Notes: generated from the letters alone by a model not told the origin. DNA of 64,000 nt from Thermosulfuriphilus ammonigenes (GCF_011207455.1 NZ_CP048877.1:1170576-1234575); one strand, 5' to 3'; counted from the stretch's first letter, positions 34,090 to 44,310 are shown. Made by a program: numbers and translations.

Positions 34090-34563
34090 TTAATGGCTGG
34101 CCCGCACCAGGTCTCCGTTTAGGATAACCAGCAATCTATCCGGTAGTTTGGAGACGTTTTTGACATACTTGACATCCAGACCATCGATATCTGCCGGAGG
34201 TGGCTCTATCAGATGGGCGGGAACATTTATCACGTCTCCGATTCGCTCCACCTGAAGACTTACCGGTTCATCTCTGGTGCCGCAGATGACGTTGTGATAG
34301 TTGGCCTCTTCTTTAAGCTCGTATTTAAGTCCCACTCTTTTGGCCAGATTGATGGCTGTAAGGATCTGCCCCCGAAGGTTGATGATCCCGGCCACATATG
34401 GCGGAGCCAGGGGCACCGGAGTGACTTCCAGATCCTTGTTTATTTCTATAACCTCCTCCACAGGAAGACCGAACATATGAGGGCCAAAGAAAAAGGTGGC
34501 GATGAGCTGGCCATCTTCGACCACCCTCATGGCTTTGTCTTCGCTAACCCTGGAATCAACCAT
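34090..34563 (-). CDS. cheW: Chemotaxis coupling protein CheW
   Basis: A 157-residue scaffold linking receptors to CheA. It has the SH3-like CheW fold with FFGPHMFGLPVEEVIEI, the conserved GIINLRGQILTAINL near residue 60, and a C-terminal LLVILNGDLV strand. AAGGAGG precedes the ATG. It sits between cheA and mcp in the operon. Length and motifs are ordinary. Confidence 0.94.
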   Translation of the reverse strand: MVDSRVSEDKAMRVVEDGQLIATFFFGPHMFGLPVEEVIEINKDLEVTPVPLAPPYVAGIINLRGQILTAINLAKRVGLKYELKEEANYHNVICGTRDEPVSLQVERIGDVINVPAHLIEPPPADIDGLDVKYVKNVSKLPDRLLVILNGDLVRASH

Positions 34564-34582
34564 CTTTTCCCTCCTTAATCTT

Positions 34583-37303
34583 CTAGGCCGCCTGGCGAAC
34601 CTTTTCGGCGTAGAGACGCTTTACGGCCTCGAGAACCTTCTCGCGATCTAGCTTTACCTGATAGTCGTCTATTCCGGCCTCAAGACCACGCTTGCGATCC
34701 TCCTCACCGGAAAGGGAAGTCACCGCCACAATGGGAAGGCGGGCAAGTTTGGCATCCTGCCTTATGGCCCGGGCCAGCTGATATCCGTTCATGCGAGGCA
34801 TTTCGATATCGGTAACCAGCACATCAACGGGATTGTTGCGCAGATACTCAAGGGCCTCTTGACCGTCCTCGGCTACAGCCACCTCAAAGCCCGCTCCCTC
34901 AAGGTAAGAACGAAGAAGGTTGCGATAAAATGAGGAATCTTCAGCAATTAGAATCCTGACAGGTTCAGAAATAGTTTCCTGGGAGATGGCAAACAGATCC
35001 GGATCGAACATCTCCAGGATCTTATAGACATCCAGGAAAAGGGTGGTTTTCCCTTTAATGATGGCACTACCCAGGATTCCTTCATGGCGGAAGACGGAAT
35101 CATCAAGCTCTACGGCCACATCGACGCTGTCTTCAATGGTCGAGACCAAAAAGGCCACATCTTTGCCGTTTATGGTAAAGGCTACCAGGTGATATTCTTC
35201 CTGCTCAGGCAAAGGCTGAATGGGCAGAAACTGTTCTAAGCGTACCAGAGGGATGGTTCGATTCCGGTACTGGATGACCTCCTTGCCCCCAACATACTCG
35301 ATATCTGAGGCCTTGATTTTGTCCAGGCGGGCCACCAAGGCCAAAGGAATGGCAAAGACCTCGTCTGGGGCCACCCGAAAGAGCAGGAGAAATTGACGTT
35401 CGGTCTCCTTTGTGGAGGCCTTCTCGGCCAGACTGCGCAGATCTTTCTCCTCCGAACGCAGGGTAAGGGTACTGGCCAAGCCGACGATATCCAGAATAAG
35501 GGCCGCCCGGCCATCGCCCATCAGGGTGGCTCCGGCATAGCAGGCAATATCTTTTAGGTGTTTGGAAAGGGGCTTAACAACAATCTCCTCTGAATCCAGG
35601 ATCTCATCCACCACCAGGCCAAACTGGCGGTCACCGGTATTAAGAACGACGATATTGAAATCCCGATCTTCATCCTGATAGGGAAGACTGAGAACCCGAT
35701 CAAGGCGCACCAAAGGCAGGATCTCTCCCCGGAGACGATAGAATTCGCTTCCGGCGATGGTATGGACGTTCTTTTCGGCCTCTTCGGCCGAGAGATGAAC
35801 AAGTTCTACCAAGTTCATCTGAGGAATAGCGTAGCGCTCTCCCTTGGTGCGGACGATAATGGCTGGAATGATGGCCAGAGTGAGAGGGATTTTAATCCTA
35901 ATGGTTGTTCCCTGCCCGGGCTCAGAGAGAATCTCTACCGTTCCGCCCATTTTCTCGATGTTGGTCTTAACCACATCCATCCCGACGCCGCGGCCAGAGA
36001 TATTGGTCACCTGCTCAGCGGTAGAAAAGCCGGGCTTAAAGATGAGATTGATAACCTCTCGATCCGAAAGGCTCTCGGCCTCGTCTTTGTTGATGATTCC
36101 CCTCTCTAAGGCCTTTTGACGCACCTTGTCCGGATCAATGCCGCCTCCATCGTCCTGGATCTCGATGATCACCTGACCGCCCTCGTGGTAGGCCTTCATG
36201 ATCAGGGTGCCCACAGGGGGTTTCCCTTTTTGGACCCGGATATCCGGAGGCTCGATACCGTGATCAATAGAGTTACGAACAAGGTGGGTCAGGGGGTCCT
36301 TAATGGCCTCTATGATAGAGCGATCAAGCTCGGTTTCGGCTCCTTCTATCTTAAGTTGAACCTGCTTGTTGGCCATTCGGGCCAGATCCCGGACTATGCG
36401 CGGGAATTTATTAAAGACATTGCCCACCGGCTGCATCCGGGTCTTCATGATCTGTTCCTGCATCTCGGTGGTAATCAGGGAAAGGCGCTGGGTGGCCTTA
36501 AGGAGTTCGGGATCGTTAACGGAATTAGCGATCTGGACCAACCGATTGCGCGAGAGAACCAGCTCGCCGGCCAGATTCATAAGGTTATCAAGGAGATGGA
36601 CATCCACCCGGATATGACTCTCGGTAAGGTGGGTCGTTGAAGGAGGCCCCGACGGAGCCTTCTTGCTCACCTCCGGCCCTTTAGCCGGGGCTGGCGGCTT
36701 GGTCTCAGCCTGAGGCGCCTGAGGTTCGGGAGGAGCCGATGGCTGAGATCCTCCCTCTGCTTGGGGGGCCCTTAAGGCCTCCTCCCCGGCTGATTCTTGA
36801 GGGGCCTCGGCTACCGGCTCGGCCTCCGGCGAAGATGGCTCCGGAGGGGATTCAGGGCTCGCCTCGGAGGCAGGCTCCCCGGCTTCCTCAGAGGATGTCC
36901 CTCCTCGCTGGGTGATGTTTTCGGCAAAGTTGCGCAATTCAATAATGAAGTCCAGATATTCGGTCTCTGCTGGTTCCTTGCCACTGTTTTCCAGCTCGGC
37001 CACTATGGCCTTTATGTAATCTACGGCCTTAAGGAGAATATCGATGGTTTCCTGATCGGCCACTACCACCCCATCTCTAAGCTTGGAGAGAATATCCTCA
37101 GCAAAGTGGGCGATACCCTCCAGAGTTTTAAAGCCAAAGAAGCCGGCTGTTCCCTTTATGGTGTGGACCGTGCGGAAGATGCTGGAGAGAAGATCCCGGT
37201 TCTGGGGATCCTGCTCCAGCTCCACAAACTGCTCATCGAGCTGCTCAAGATTCTCCTTGGCTTCGACTAGAAAATCTTTAAGGACATCTTCTTCAAAGCT
37301 CAT
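34583..37303 (-). CDS. cheA: Hybrid chemotaxis histidine kinase CheA with C-terminal receiver
   Basis: 906 residues. The HPt domain has the phospho-accepting His47 (VHTIKGTAGFFGF). A Pro/Glu/Ala-rich linker spans about 133-225, followed by the dimerisation helices (VDVHLLDNLMNLAGELVL). The ATPase domain has RNSIDHGIE (N box), DDGGGID (G1) and GRGVGMDV (G2). Two consecutive CheW-like domains lie at about 470-610 and 640-775. The receiver domain (about 785-905) has DIEMPRMNG. The P2 CheY-binding domain appears replaced by the linker. The attached receiver suggests a phosphate sink or internal feedback. It lies between cheR and cheW. Confidence 0.94.
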   Translation of the reverse strand: MSFEEDVLKDFLVEAKENLEQLDEQFVELEQDPQNRDLLSSIFRTVHTIKGTAGFFGFKTLEGIAHFAEDILSKLRDGVVVADQETIDILLKAVDYIKAIVAELENSGKEPAETEYLDFIIELRNFAENITQRGGTSSEEAGEPASEASPESPPEPSSPEAEPVAEAPQESAGEEALRAPQAEGGSQPSAPPEPQAPQAETKPPAPAKGPEVSKKAPSGPPSTTHLTESHIRVDVHLLDNLMNLAGELVLSRNRLVQIANSVNDPELLKATQRLSLITTEMQEQIMKTRMQPVGNVFNKFPRIVRDLARMANKQVQLKIEGAETELDRSIIEAIKDPLTHLVRNSIDHGIEPPDIRVQKGKPPVGTLIMKAYHEGGQVIIEIQDDGGGIDPDKVRQKALERGIINKDEAESLSDREVINLIFKPGFSTAEQVTNISGRGVGMDVVKTNIEKMGGTVEILSEPGQGTTIRIKIPLTLAIIPAIIVRTKGERYAIPQMNLVELVHLSAEEAEKNVHTIAGSEFYRLRGEILPLVRLDRVLSLPYQDEDRDFNIVVLNTGDRQFGLVVDEILDSEEIVVKPLSKHLKDIACYAGATLMGDGRAALILDIVGLASTLTLRSEEKDLRSLAEKASTKETERQFLLLFRVAPDEVFAIPLALVARLDKIKASDIEYVGGKEVIQYRNRTIPLVRLEQFLPIQPLPEQEEYHLVAFTINGKDVAFLVSTIEDSVDVAVELDDSVFRHEGILGSAIIKGKTTLFLDVYKILEMFDPDLFAISQETISEPVRILIAEDSSFYRNLLRSYLEGAGFEVAVAEDGQEALEYLRNNPVDVLVTDIEMPRMNGYQLARAIRQDAKLARLPIVAVTSLSGEEDRKRGLEAGIDDYQVKLDREKVLEAVKRLYAEKVRQAA

Positions 37304-37388
37304 TGATGCCTCCTAGCATTTTTTGAGAAAAACTTAGATTTTAAGGCCCGAGGCCGGTATCAATATCCTTATCGGCAGACAGGAGCCA

Positions 37389-38207
37389 TCAATTTACCAG
37401 TTGGTAACAGGTGGCCCGGCCAAAGACCCGCTTAACAAAGCGTTTCGAAAGCCCCATTGGGGTCTCCGTGGCCCCCAAGAACAAATAACCCTTAGGGGCA
37501 ATGACCTTCTCCAGTCGGCCCAATATCTCCCTTTTGGTCTCTGGAGCAAAATAGATGAGAACATAACGGCAGAAGACCACGTCAAATGGGCCCATGGGAG
37601 GAAAGCGCTCTTTGAGGTTCATCTTTTTGAAAGTGACCATTCTTTTTAGCTTTTCATCAATTTCCCAATGGGCCCCTTTCTGCTTAAAGTACTTGACCAA
37701 CAGAGTTACCGGCAGCCCCCGATTAACCTCTACCTGACTGTAACGGCCAGATTTGGCCTTCTCTAAGGCCTGGGTGGAGATATCTGTGGCCAGGATCTCT
37801 ATCCTCCATGAGGCCACAATCTGGGGAAAGTGTTCCAGCAGGATCATGGCTATGCTGTAGGGCTCCTGGCCGGTGGAACAGGCTGCGGACCAAAAGCGTA
37901 GAGATTTTTGAGTCTTTCTCTCCTCCAGAAGTTCGGGGATTATGTGTTGTCTTAGGGCATCAAAAGGCGCCTGATCCCGAAAGAAGTAGGTCTCGTTAGT
38001 GGTCATGGCATCGACGATCTGGTCTTTGAGTCTGGGAGAAAGACGCCTTCTGGCCTCCAGGTAGAGGGCATCTACATTGGCCAGCCCTAAAGTCCTGGCC
38101 AGCTCGCCAAGACGGTTCTCCAGCAGATAGACTTTGTCTTTGGTCAGGGCAATCCCGCTTTCGTCTTGAACCAGTCTGGCAAAGAATTCAAAGACTTCTG
38201 GCTTCAT
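37389..38207 (-). CDS. cheR: Chemotaxis protein methyltransferase CheR
   Basis: SAM-dependent methylation of receptor glutamates. 272 residues: an N-terminal helical domain (to about 75), TTNETYFFRD near 74, then the Rossmann domain with FWSAACSTGQEPYSIAM near 107 and DVVFCRYVLIYF near 213. It overlaps cheB by 20 bases, indicating coupled expression of the methylating and demethylating enzymes. Confidence 0.95.
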   Translation of the reverse strand: MKPEVFEFFARLVQDESGIALTKDKVYLLENRLGELARTLGLANVDALYLEARRRLSPRLKDQIVDAMTTNETYFFRDQAPFDALRQHIIPELLEERKTQKSLRFWSAACSTGQEPYSIAMILLEHFPQIVASWRIEILATDISTQALEKAKSGRYSQVEVNRGLPVTLLVKYFKQKGAHWEIDEKLKRMVTFKKMNLKERFPPMGPFDVVFCRYVLIYFAPETKREILGRLEKVIAPKGYLFLGATETPMGLSKRFVKRVFGRATCYQLVN

Positions 38208-39309
38208 GTTGTCTCACCTTAAATATTTCCACCAGCGTTCTTGGAATATCTTGAATAGGCAGCACCTGATCGGCCAAGCCGGCCTCGGCGACAAACTTGG
38301 GCATCCCCCAGACGACACTGGTGGCTTCATCCTGGGCGATGACATAGCCGCCGGCCTCTTTTATCCTCTGACAACCCACGAAACCGTCTCGGCCCATGCC
38401 GGTCATGATTACGGCCACGCTACGACCATCGTAGACACTGGCTACCGAGCGGAAGAGGACATCCACAGCCGGCCGACAGGAGTTCTCTGGAGGCCCTTTA
38501 TGAAGATAGATTGTCTTAACTCCACCGCTTTCCCGAACCTCCATATGAAAGTCTCCCGGAGCGATATAGACTCGGCCGGCCACCACCGGCATCCCGGCCT
38601 GGGCTTCGACCACCTTAAGTTTGGAGGCCTGATCAAGCCTTAAAGCCAGTTGGGCCGTAAAAAAGGGCGGCATATGCTGGACAATGAGAACCGGGGCAGG
38701 AAAATTGACCGGCAACTGGGGAATGACCTCGGCCAAGGCATTGGGGCCTCCGGTAGAGACACCAATGGCCACCACCTCTCGGCGGCGCATAGCGGCCAGA
38801 GAAAGAGGCGCCCGGGGAGAAGTCGGGGCTGGTCGAACTGGCGCAGGGGTTGGCCTTGCTGCCCTGGCCACTGGACGCGGCCGAATAGCTACCGGACGCT
38901 TCTTTTTCTGGGCATAGGCCTTGATTTTAGGGATCAACTCCTGCTCAATGCGGACAACGCTCTCCTTAAAAGAGCCACTTTTGGCCGGTTTGGGGACAAA
39001 ATCAAAGGCCCCCAGGGCCAGGGCCTCTATGGTCACCTTGGCTCCCTTTTCCGTAAGGGAGCTAAACATTATGGCCCCTATTTGAGGGAAACGCCGTCTC
39101 ATCTCCCTCAGGGTGGAGAGACCGTCCATCACCGGCATCTCCACATCGAGGATGACCACATCAGGCCTTAGACGACCCATTTTATCCAGGGCCAACTTGC
39201 CATTGGCCGCCGTCCCCACCACTTCGATTTCTGGGTCCGAAGAAAGGGCCTCGGAAAGGATCCTTCGAAAAACTGCCGAATCGTCAACGACCAAAACGCG
39301 AATCTTCAT
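38188..39309 (-). CDS. cheB: Chemotaxis-specific protein-glutamate methylesterase CheB
   Basis: Removes methyl groups (and deamidates Gln) on receptors when phosphorylated. 373 residues: receiver domain with Asp55 (LDVEMPVMDG), a Pro/Ala/Arg-rich linker over about 140-172, and a catalytic domain with Ser in GVSTGGP, His in VQHMPPFF and Asp in MTGMGRDG. It overlaps cheY by 4 bases and cheR by 20. Confidence 0.96.
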   Translation of the reverse strand: MKIRVLVVDDSAVFRRILSEALSSDPEIEVVGTAANGKLALDKMGRLRPDVVILDVEMPVMDGLSTLREMRRRFPQIGAIMFSSLTEKGAKVTIEALALGAFDFVPKPAKSGSFKESVVRIEQELIPKIKAYAQKKKRPVAIRPRPVARAARPTPAPVRPAPTSPRAPLSLAAMRRREVVAIGVSTGGPNALAEVIPQLPVNFPAPVLIVQHMPPFFTAQLALRLDQASKLKVVEAQAGMPVVAGRVYIAPGDFHMEVRESGGVKTIYLHKGPPENSCRPAVDVLFRSVASVYDGRSVAVIMTGMGRDGFVGCQRIKEAGGYVIAQDEATSVVWGMPKFVAEAGLADQVLPIQDIPRTLVEIFKVRQHEARSL

Positions 39310-39674
39310 AGCATCCCCAGAACCATCTTGACCTTGGTCTCCAACATTTCCTGATCAAAAGGCTTCATAAGATACTCATTGGCTCCAGCCATAACGGCAT
39401 CAATGACACTTTTTTGCTGATTCTCCGTGGTAACCATCATGATTTTGATGTTATCCCAGGCAGAGTTGGCCCGGACAGTCTTCAAAAACTCGTAGCCATT
39501 CATTATCGGCATGTGCCAGTCAAGGAGGATGATATCCACCGGCCCTTGGGTCTTTAGAACCTCTAGGGCCTCCTGACCATTTTCGGCCTCTAAGACCTCA
39601 AACCCCATGGACTCTAGGCCTTTGCGAATTATCTGCCGAATGGCCTTTGAATCATCGACGACCAAGGCTTTCAT
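39306..39674 (-). CDS. cheY: CheY-like response regulator
   Basis: A 122-residue single-domain receiver. The acidic pair is VVDDSK, the phosphorylated Asp52 is in LLDWHMPIMNG, and there is a Thr in MVTTEN and a Lys in LMKPFD. It is the first gene of the chemotaxis operon and overlaps cheB (ATGA). It probably carries the output to a flagellar or pilus motor whose genes are elsewhere. Confidence 0.94.
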   Translation of the reverse strand: MKALVVDDSKAIRQIIRKGLESMGFEVLEAENGQEALEVLKTQGPVDIILLDWHMPIMNGYEFLKTVRANSAWDNIKIMMVTTENQQKSVIDAVMAGANEYLMKPFDQEMLETKVKMVLGML

Positions 39675-39792
39675 TTTTCACCCTTCCCAAAGAGACTTTT
39701 TGGCCTGGCTTATCCGGGAGGCCTGAAACCGGTCCTAAAAGTGGATTCTTAAAAAGAATCGGTTCAAGGATTTTTTTTCTTGAAGGCAGGCC

Positions 39793-41601
39793 TTACTGAA
39801 GGTAGGCCATTTGGGTCTCGCGAACGTAGCGGACAATGCCCCTAGCAATCCCCTCGGCCACGGAATCAAGATACTTCTCAGACTTAAGGCGCCTTTCCTC
39901 CCTGGGGTTGCTGATGAAGGAGATTTCTACCAAAACAGCGGGCATCTGGGCTCCAATGAGAACAAAGAAGGGAGCCTGCTTGACCCCGTGGTCTTTGATC
40001 CGGGAGTAACGGCTCCGAAGATGGCTCACCAAATCCTTCTGGATACAGGTAGCCAGCCGCGAGGACTCCTGAACCTTGGCCGTAAGCATAATCTCCTTGA
40101 GGATGCGACGTAGCTGACCGATGGATTTCTGGCTGACAGCATTCTCCCGGGCGGCCACCCTCATGGCCTCCTCGTCGGTGGTGAAGTTAAGATAATACGT
40201 TTCTACGCCATAAGCCCTTCGGCGAGGAGAGGCATTGGTATGTATGGAGACGAAGAGATCCGCTCCTCTGGTGTTGGCAATGGCCGTGCGCTGCTCAAGG
40301 GGCAAAAATATATCCCGATTGCGGGTGATGATCACCTCACAGCCCAGTTTCTGACGCAGCTTGGCCCGCAGAAGCCGGGCCACCTTAAGGGTAACGGTCT
40401 TCTCCTTAAGACCGGTAGGGCCTATAGCCCCGGGATCCTTGCCTCCATGACCCGGGTCAATAACCACCCGCCGAACGGTCAGGCCAAGTTGTTGGGCCAG
40501 AGAAAGGCCTTTCCCTGAAGATTTAGGCAGAGGTCTTTCGGCCTTAACTAATGGCCGCCCCTCACCGAGTATGTCCACTACTACCCGGAAGGGCTCCTCC
40601 AGATAAAAAACCTTGTAACGAGACAGGCTTCCCAGATCTAGAACCACCCGAACGGTCTTGGGCCGGTACTGGCCCACCCGCACCGCCTTAAGGAGGCCAT
40701 TTTTAATGGGAATCTCCTCTTTGACATAGGCTGAGGCCAGGGCCGGACGAAGATCTATATAAAGGCGCATCGGTTTCCCCAGGCGAGGATCCGGCCGGAG
40801 GAGATGGGCCGAGAAGGCCACCTTATCCGCCAGATCGAGGACCACTCGAGTGTAATTCTCACTTGACCAATGCCGCACACCTTTGAGGAGGACCGGCTCC
40901 GGAGGCAGTTTGGCCAAGGGCAGGCTGGCCACCTCCCCTACAGGAAGAGACGGAGATTTAGCTGGAGGCTTCTTGGAGGCCGTCGATTTGACGGCTGAGG
41001 TTGACTTCCGGGCCTTAGCGGTTTGACGAACCTTGTCCTTTTGGGTCCGACTCTTGGTAACCTTCTGAGAACGGCTCTTTTTGGAGGCAGAAGCCCTCAG
41101 AGCGGCCAGCATCTTGCGGGCCTCTTTAGCCTTGTCCCGTCGGGGATAACGTCTCAAGAGTTCCTTGAGAATTCGCCGGGCCTTATCCGGTCGTTTAAGC
41201 TTGTAGGCATAAATTCGGGCCTGATAGAGAAGGGCGTCGTCTGCGTAGCGACTTCGGGGATACCGTTCCACCAACACCTGGTAACGCTTGATAGCGGAGA
41301 TAAGGTCAGCCCGGCGGCCGGAGTAGCCATAGAGCTCCTCATAACAACGCCCCATCATCAGAAGGGCTGCCGGAGCATAACCGCTCTCGGGGTAAAGAAG
41401 ATAGACACGGCGAAAATTGTCGATGATTTTAAGCCAGGCGTGACGCTTTTTGACCTGCTTCGTCTTGGAAAAATTGATAAGGGCTTTTTTAGCCTTAAGG
41501 TAGGCCTCTTTGGGCCCCTCTGAGCGCCGAGCCTGTAAGCCAGAGGCCAGAGAAAGCAAAAAGAGCAACGCCAAGAGAGGAACAAGGGCTCTGGAGAACA
41601 T
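39793..41601 (-). CDS. amiC: N-acetylmuramoyl-L-alanine amidase (TPR + AMIN + Amidase_3)
   Basis: An exported peptidoglycan amidase of 602 residues. It has a signal peptide (residues 1-24), tetratricopeptide-like repeats over about 60-170 (RYPRSRYADDALLYQARIY) and a Lys/Ser/Arg-rich low-complexity linker over about 172-220. An AMIN domain follows over about 240-345 (YTRVVLDLAD). The zinc amidase domain has VVIDPGHGGKDPGA near 383, KEKTVTL and SIHTNAS. The ATG at 41601 overlaps the mutS stop by one base; a TTG 3 bases earlier is the alternative. The TPR/linker front is longer than in E. coli AmiC and may position it at the divisome. Confidence 0.93.
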   Translation of the reverse strand: MFSRALVPLLALLFLLSLASGLQARRSEGPKEAYLKAKKALINFSKTKQVKKRHAWLKIIDNFRRVYLLYPESGYAPAALLMMGRCYEELYGYSGRRADLISAIKRYQVLVERYPRSRYADDALLYQARIYAYKLKRPDKARRILKELLRRYPRRDKAKEARKMLAALRASASKKSRSQKVTKSRTQKDKVRQTAKARKSTSAVKSTASKKPPAKSPSLPVGEVASLPLAKLPPEPVLLKGVRHWSSENYTRVVLDLADKVAFSAHLLRPDPRLGKPMRLYIDLRPALASAYVKEEIPIKNGLLKAVRVGQYRPKTVRVVLDLGSLSRYKVFYLEEPFRVVVDILGEGRPLVKAERPLPKSSGKGLSLAQQLGLTVRRVVIDPGHGGKDPGAIGPTGLKEKTVTLKVARLLRAKLRQKLGCEVIITRNRDIFLPLEQRTAIANTRGADLFVSIHTNASPRRRAYGVETYYLNFTTDEEAMRVAARENAVSQKSIGQLRRILKEIMLTAKVQESSRLATCIQKDLVSHLRSRYSRIKDHGVKQAPFFVLIGAQMPAVLVEISFISNPREERRLKSEKYLDSVAEGIARGIVRYVRETQMAYLQ

Positions 41602-44201
41602 CAATCTTCCTTAGCCAATCTCTTAAGTTCCGCCAAGATATTCAGGGCCTCAATAGGGGTAAGCTGATCTATATCAATCTCCTGTAGTCGCTGCTTAAGC
41701 AGGTTATCTGGAGAAAAGAGATCTAGCTGACGCCCACGAAGACGTTTCCGGGAGCCTTTTCGGGCCATACCAGTCAGAATCTCAAACTCTCCCGCCTCTA
41801 AGCGGCGCAGGATCTCCTTGGCCCGGCGGATTACCGGCTGTGGCACGCCAGCCAAGGCCGCCACCTGAATACCGTAGCTCCGATTAGCCGGGCCGGGCTG
41901 GAGTCGGTGCAAAAATATCACCTGATCGTTCCACTCCTTGACAGCAATGTTGAAGTTTTTGACCTTTTCTGATAGCCGGGCCATCTCCGTGAGTTCGTGG
42001 TAATGGGTAGCAAACAAGGTTTTGACCCCTCGGCCGTCTTTTTCTAGCAAATACTCGGCCACCGCCCAGGCAATAGAAAGACCATCATAGGTGGCTGTGC
42101 CCCGGCCGATCTCGTCAAGGATAACCAAAGATCGGCTGCTGGCCTGATGAAGGATATGGGCACATTCGGTCATCTCTACCATGAAGGTGCTCTGCCCTCT
42201 GGAGAGGGCATCAGAGGCCCCTACCCGAGTAAAGATGCGATCCACCAGGCCGATCCGGGCCTTTTGGGCCGGCACAAAGGAGCCCATCTGGGCCAGGAGG
42301 ACAATCAGGGCTGTCTGCCGAAGGACGGTAGATTTTCCGGCCATATTGGGGCCAGTAATAATCAAAAGAAGATGGTCTTCATGATCAAGCCGGAGATCAT
42401 TGGGCACAAAGGCCCCACTGGGTAAAAAGGCCTCCACCACCGGATGACGCCCCTCTTTGATCTCAATGATGGGCTCATCGAGGATCTCCGGCCGGCAGTA
42501 GTCTCTTTCTTCTGCCACCTCGGCCAGAGAGACCAGAACATCCAGGACGGCCACCGCCTGGGCCGTTTGCTGGATCTTTGGGCCAAAGGCAGCGGCCTTC
42601 TGCCTTATCTCCTCAAAGATCTTTTGCTCGAGGGCCTTGCTCTTTTCCTCTGCCGAAAGAACCTTTTCTTCAAAGGTCTTAAGCTCAGGGGTAATAAAGC
42701 GCTCTGCTGAGACCAGGGTCTGTTTACGGATGTAATCCTCTGGGACTTTAGAAAGCTGGCTCTTGGTGACCTCGATGAAATAGCCAAAGACTTTGTTAAA
42801 CCCCAGCTTAAGGTTGGGGATTCCCGTCCGCGCTCTCTCGCGCCTTTCTATCTCCGCCAGAAAGCCGGCAGCGTCCTGGCGGAGGCGGAGATACTCGTCA
42901 AGCTCGGGGTTAAACCCCTCCTTGATGACCCCACCGTCTTTCAGGCTGGCCGGGGCCTCCTCCCGGATGGCCCGGGCGATGAGATCCACCAGCTCAGGCA
43001 AAGGGGCCATCTCCTCGGCCAGACGGCCTAAAACCCCCCCCTTACCTGTCAGGGCCTCCTTAAGGTGCGGGATCCTCAATAAGCTGGACTTAAGGGCCAG
43101 AAGATCCCTTGGAGTGGCCGTTTTCATTGCCACCCGGGCATTTAAACGCTCCAGGTCATAGACCTCTGCCAGCCCCCCCGAGAGACGCTCCCGGAGATAA
43201 CCATCGGCTAAAAGTAACTCTACGGCAGACAACCGCTCCTCAATGGCCGCCCTATCAAGAAGGGGGTAGAGAATCCAGTGTTTAAGAAGGCGCCCTCCCA
43301 TGGGAGTCCGGGTGCGGTCCAGCACCGAGATAAGGCTTCCCCGACGCTCCCCAGAGAGGCTTTTAAGGAGTTCTAGATTCCGTTTAGTCGTCTCATCAAT
43401 GAGCATAAACTGCGAGAGGCGGTAAAAGAGAGGGGGTTTGAGATGGGGAAGATGCCCCTTTTGGGTCTCTGAGAGATAGCGCAGGAGGCCACCGGCGGCC
43501 CGCACCCCGGGCCCCAAACCGTCAAGACCAAAGGCGGCCAGGGTGGCCACCTGGTAGTGTTCTTTAATGAGAACCTCGGCCCGTCCTCGAGAGAGGTTTT
43601 CTAGATCATCAAAACTCAAAAAAACCCCGGGAAGAGACTGAAGGATCTTTCCAGTCAATGAAGACTCCCGCAGGCCTTCTGGGAGAAGGAGCTCCCGGGG
43701 CTCAAGGCGGAACAGTTCCCCTAAAGCTCCCTCCAGAGGGACCTCAGTGACCCGAAAATGACCGGTGGAGAGGTCAACGACCGCCAGTCCGGCCTGATCT
43801 CTTTCAATAACCAAAGAGGCAATGTAGTTATGACTCTTGCTCTCCAGGCCCTCGTCTTCTACATAGAGCCCGGGAGTAACTACCCGGACAACCTCCCGAC
43901 GCACCAGCCCTTTAGCTGTGCGAGGGTCCTCTACCTGCTCGCAAATAGCCACCTTATAGCCGGCCTGAACAAGCCGGGCCAGGTAAGTAGAGGCCGAAAC
44001 CACCGGGACTCCACACATGGGAACCTTTTCCTCGGCCCCTTTGTCTCTGGAGGTTAAGGCAATCTCCAGAACCCGGGCGGCAATCTCGGCGTCTTCAAAA
44101 AACATCTCGTAGAAGTCCCCCATACGGAAAAAGACAATGGCGTCAGGATAGCGCTCCTTGACCTCCAGATACTGGCGAAGCATGGGAGTGAGCCTGGCCA
44201 T
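41601..44201 (-). CDS. mutS: DNA mismatch repair protein MutS
   Basis: An 866-residue mismatch-recognition ATPase. The mismatch-binding domain has FFRMGDFYEMF near residue 24 (the Phe-x-Glu wedge). The ATPase has Walker A GPNMAGKST near 620, a Walker B region LVILDEIGRGT near 695 and the FATHYHEL switch. The C-terminal tail ends in a helix-turn-helix dimer region. It heads a two-gene unit with the amidase and is divergent from hisI. Confidence 0.97.
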   Translation of the reverse strand: MARLTPMLRQYLEVKERYPDAIVFFRMGDFYEMFFEDAEIAARVLEIALTSRDKGAEEKVPMCGVPVVSASTYLARLVQAGYKVAICEQVEDPRTAKGLVRREVVRVVTPGLYVEDEGLESKSHNYIASLVIERDQAGLAVVDLSTGHFRVTEVPLEGALGELFRLEPRELLLPEGLRESSLTGKILQSLPGVFLSFDDLENLSRGRAEVLIKEHYQVATLAAFGLDGLGPGVRAAGGLLRYLSETQKGHLPHLKPPLFYRLSQFMLIDETTKRNLELLKSLSGERRGSLISVLDRTRTPMGGRLLKHWILYPLLDRAAIEERLSAVELLLADGYLRERLSGGLAEVYDLERLNARVAMKTATPRDLLALKSSLLRIPHLKEALTGKGGVLGRLAEEMAPLPELVDLIARAIREEAPASLKDGGVIKEGFNPELDEYLRLRQDAAGFLAEIERRERARTGIPNLKLGFNKVFGYFIEVTKSQLSKVPEDYIRKQTLVSAERFITPELKTFEEKVLSAEEKSKALEQKIFEEIRQKAAAFGPKIQQTAQAVAVLDVLVSLAEVAEERDYCRPEILDEPIIEIKEGRHPVVEAFLPSGAFVPNDLRLDHEDHLLLIITGPNMAGKSTVLRQTALIVLLAQMGSFVPAQKARIGLVDRIFTRVGASDALSRGQSTFMVEMTECAHILHQASSRSLVILDEIGRGTATYDGLSIAWAVAEYLLEKDGRGVKTLFATHYHELTEMARLSEKVKNFNIAVKEWNDQVIFLHRLQPGPANRSYGIQVAALAGVPQPVIRRAKEILRRLEAGEFEILTGMARKGSRKRLRGRQLDLFSPDNLLKQRLQEIDIDQLTPIEALNILAELKRLAKED

Positions 44202-44252
44202 GCCCTATAACTTGGCGAGATAATTCATCTAAGTCAATTCCGGGATTACCCG

Positions 44253-44280
44253 TTGACAAAAGGTGGTGACTTAATAAGAT
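44253..44280 (+). promoter_or_regulatory. Promoter of hisI-hisG
   Basis: TTGACA (44253-44258) and TAAGAT (44275-44280) with a 16-base spacer lie about 30 bases before the hisI GTG, leaving a short leader carrying AAGGAGG. Confidence 0.55.
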
Positions 44281-44310
44281 GGCAGGCCACAGGGAGAAGG
44301 AGGTATAAAA

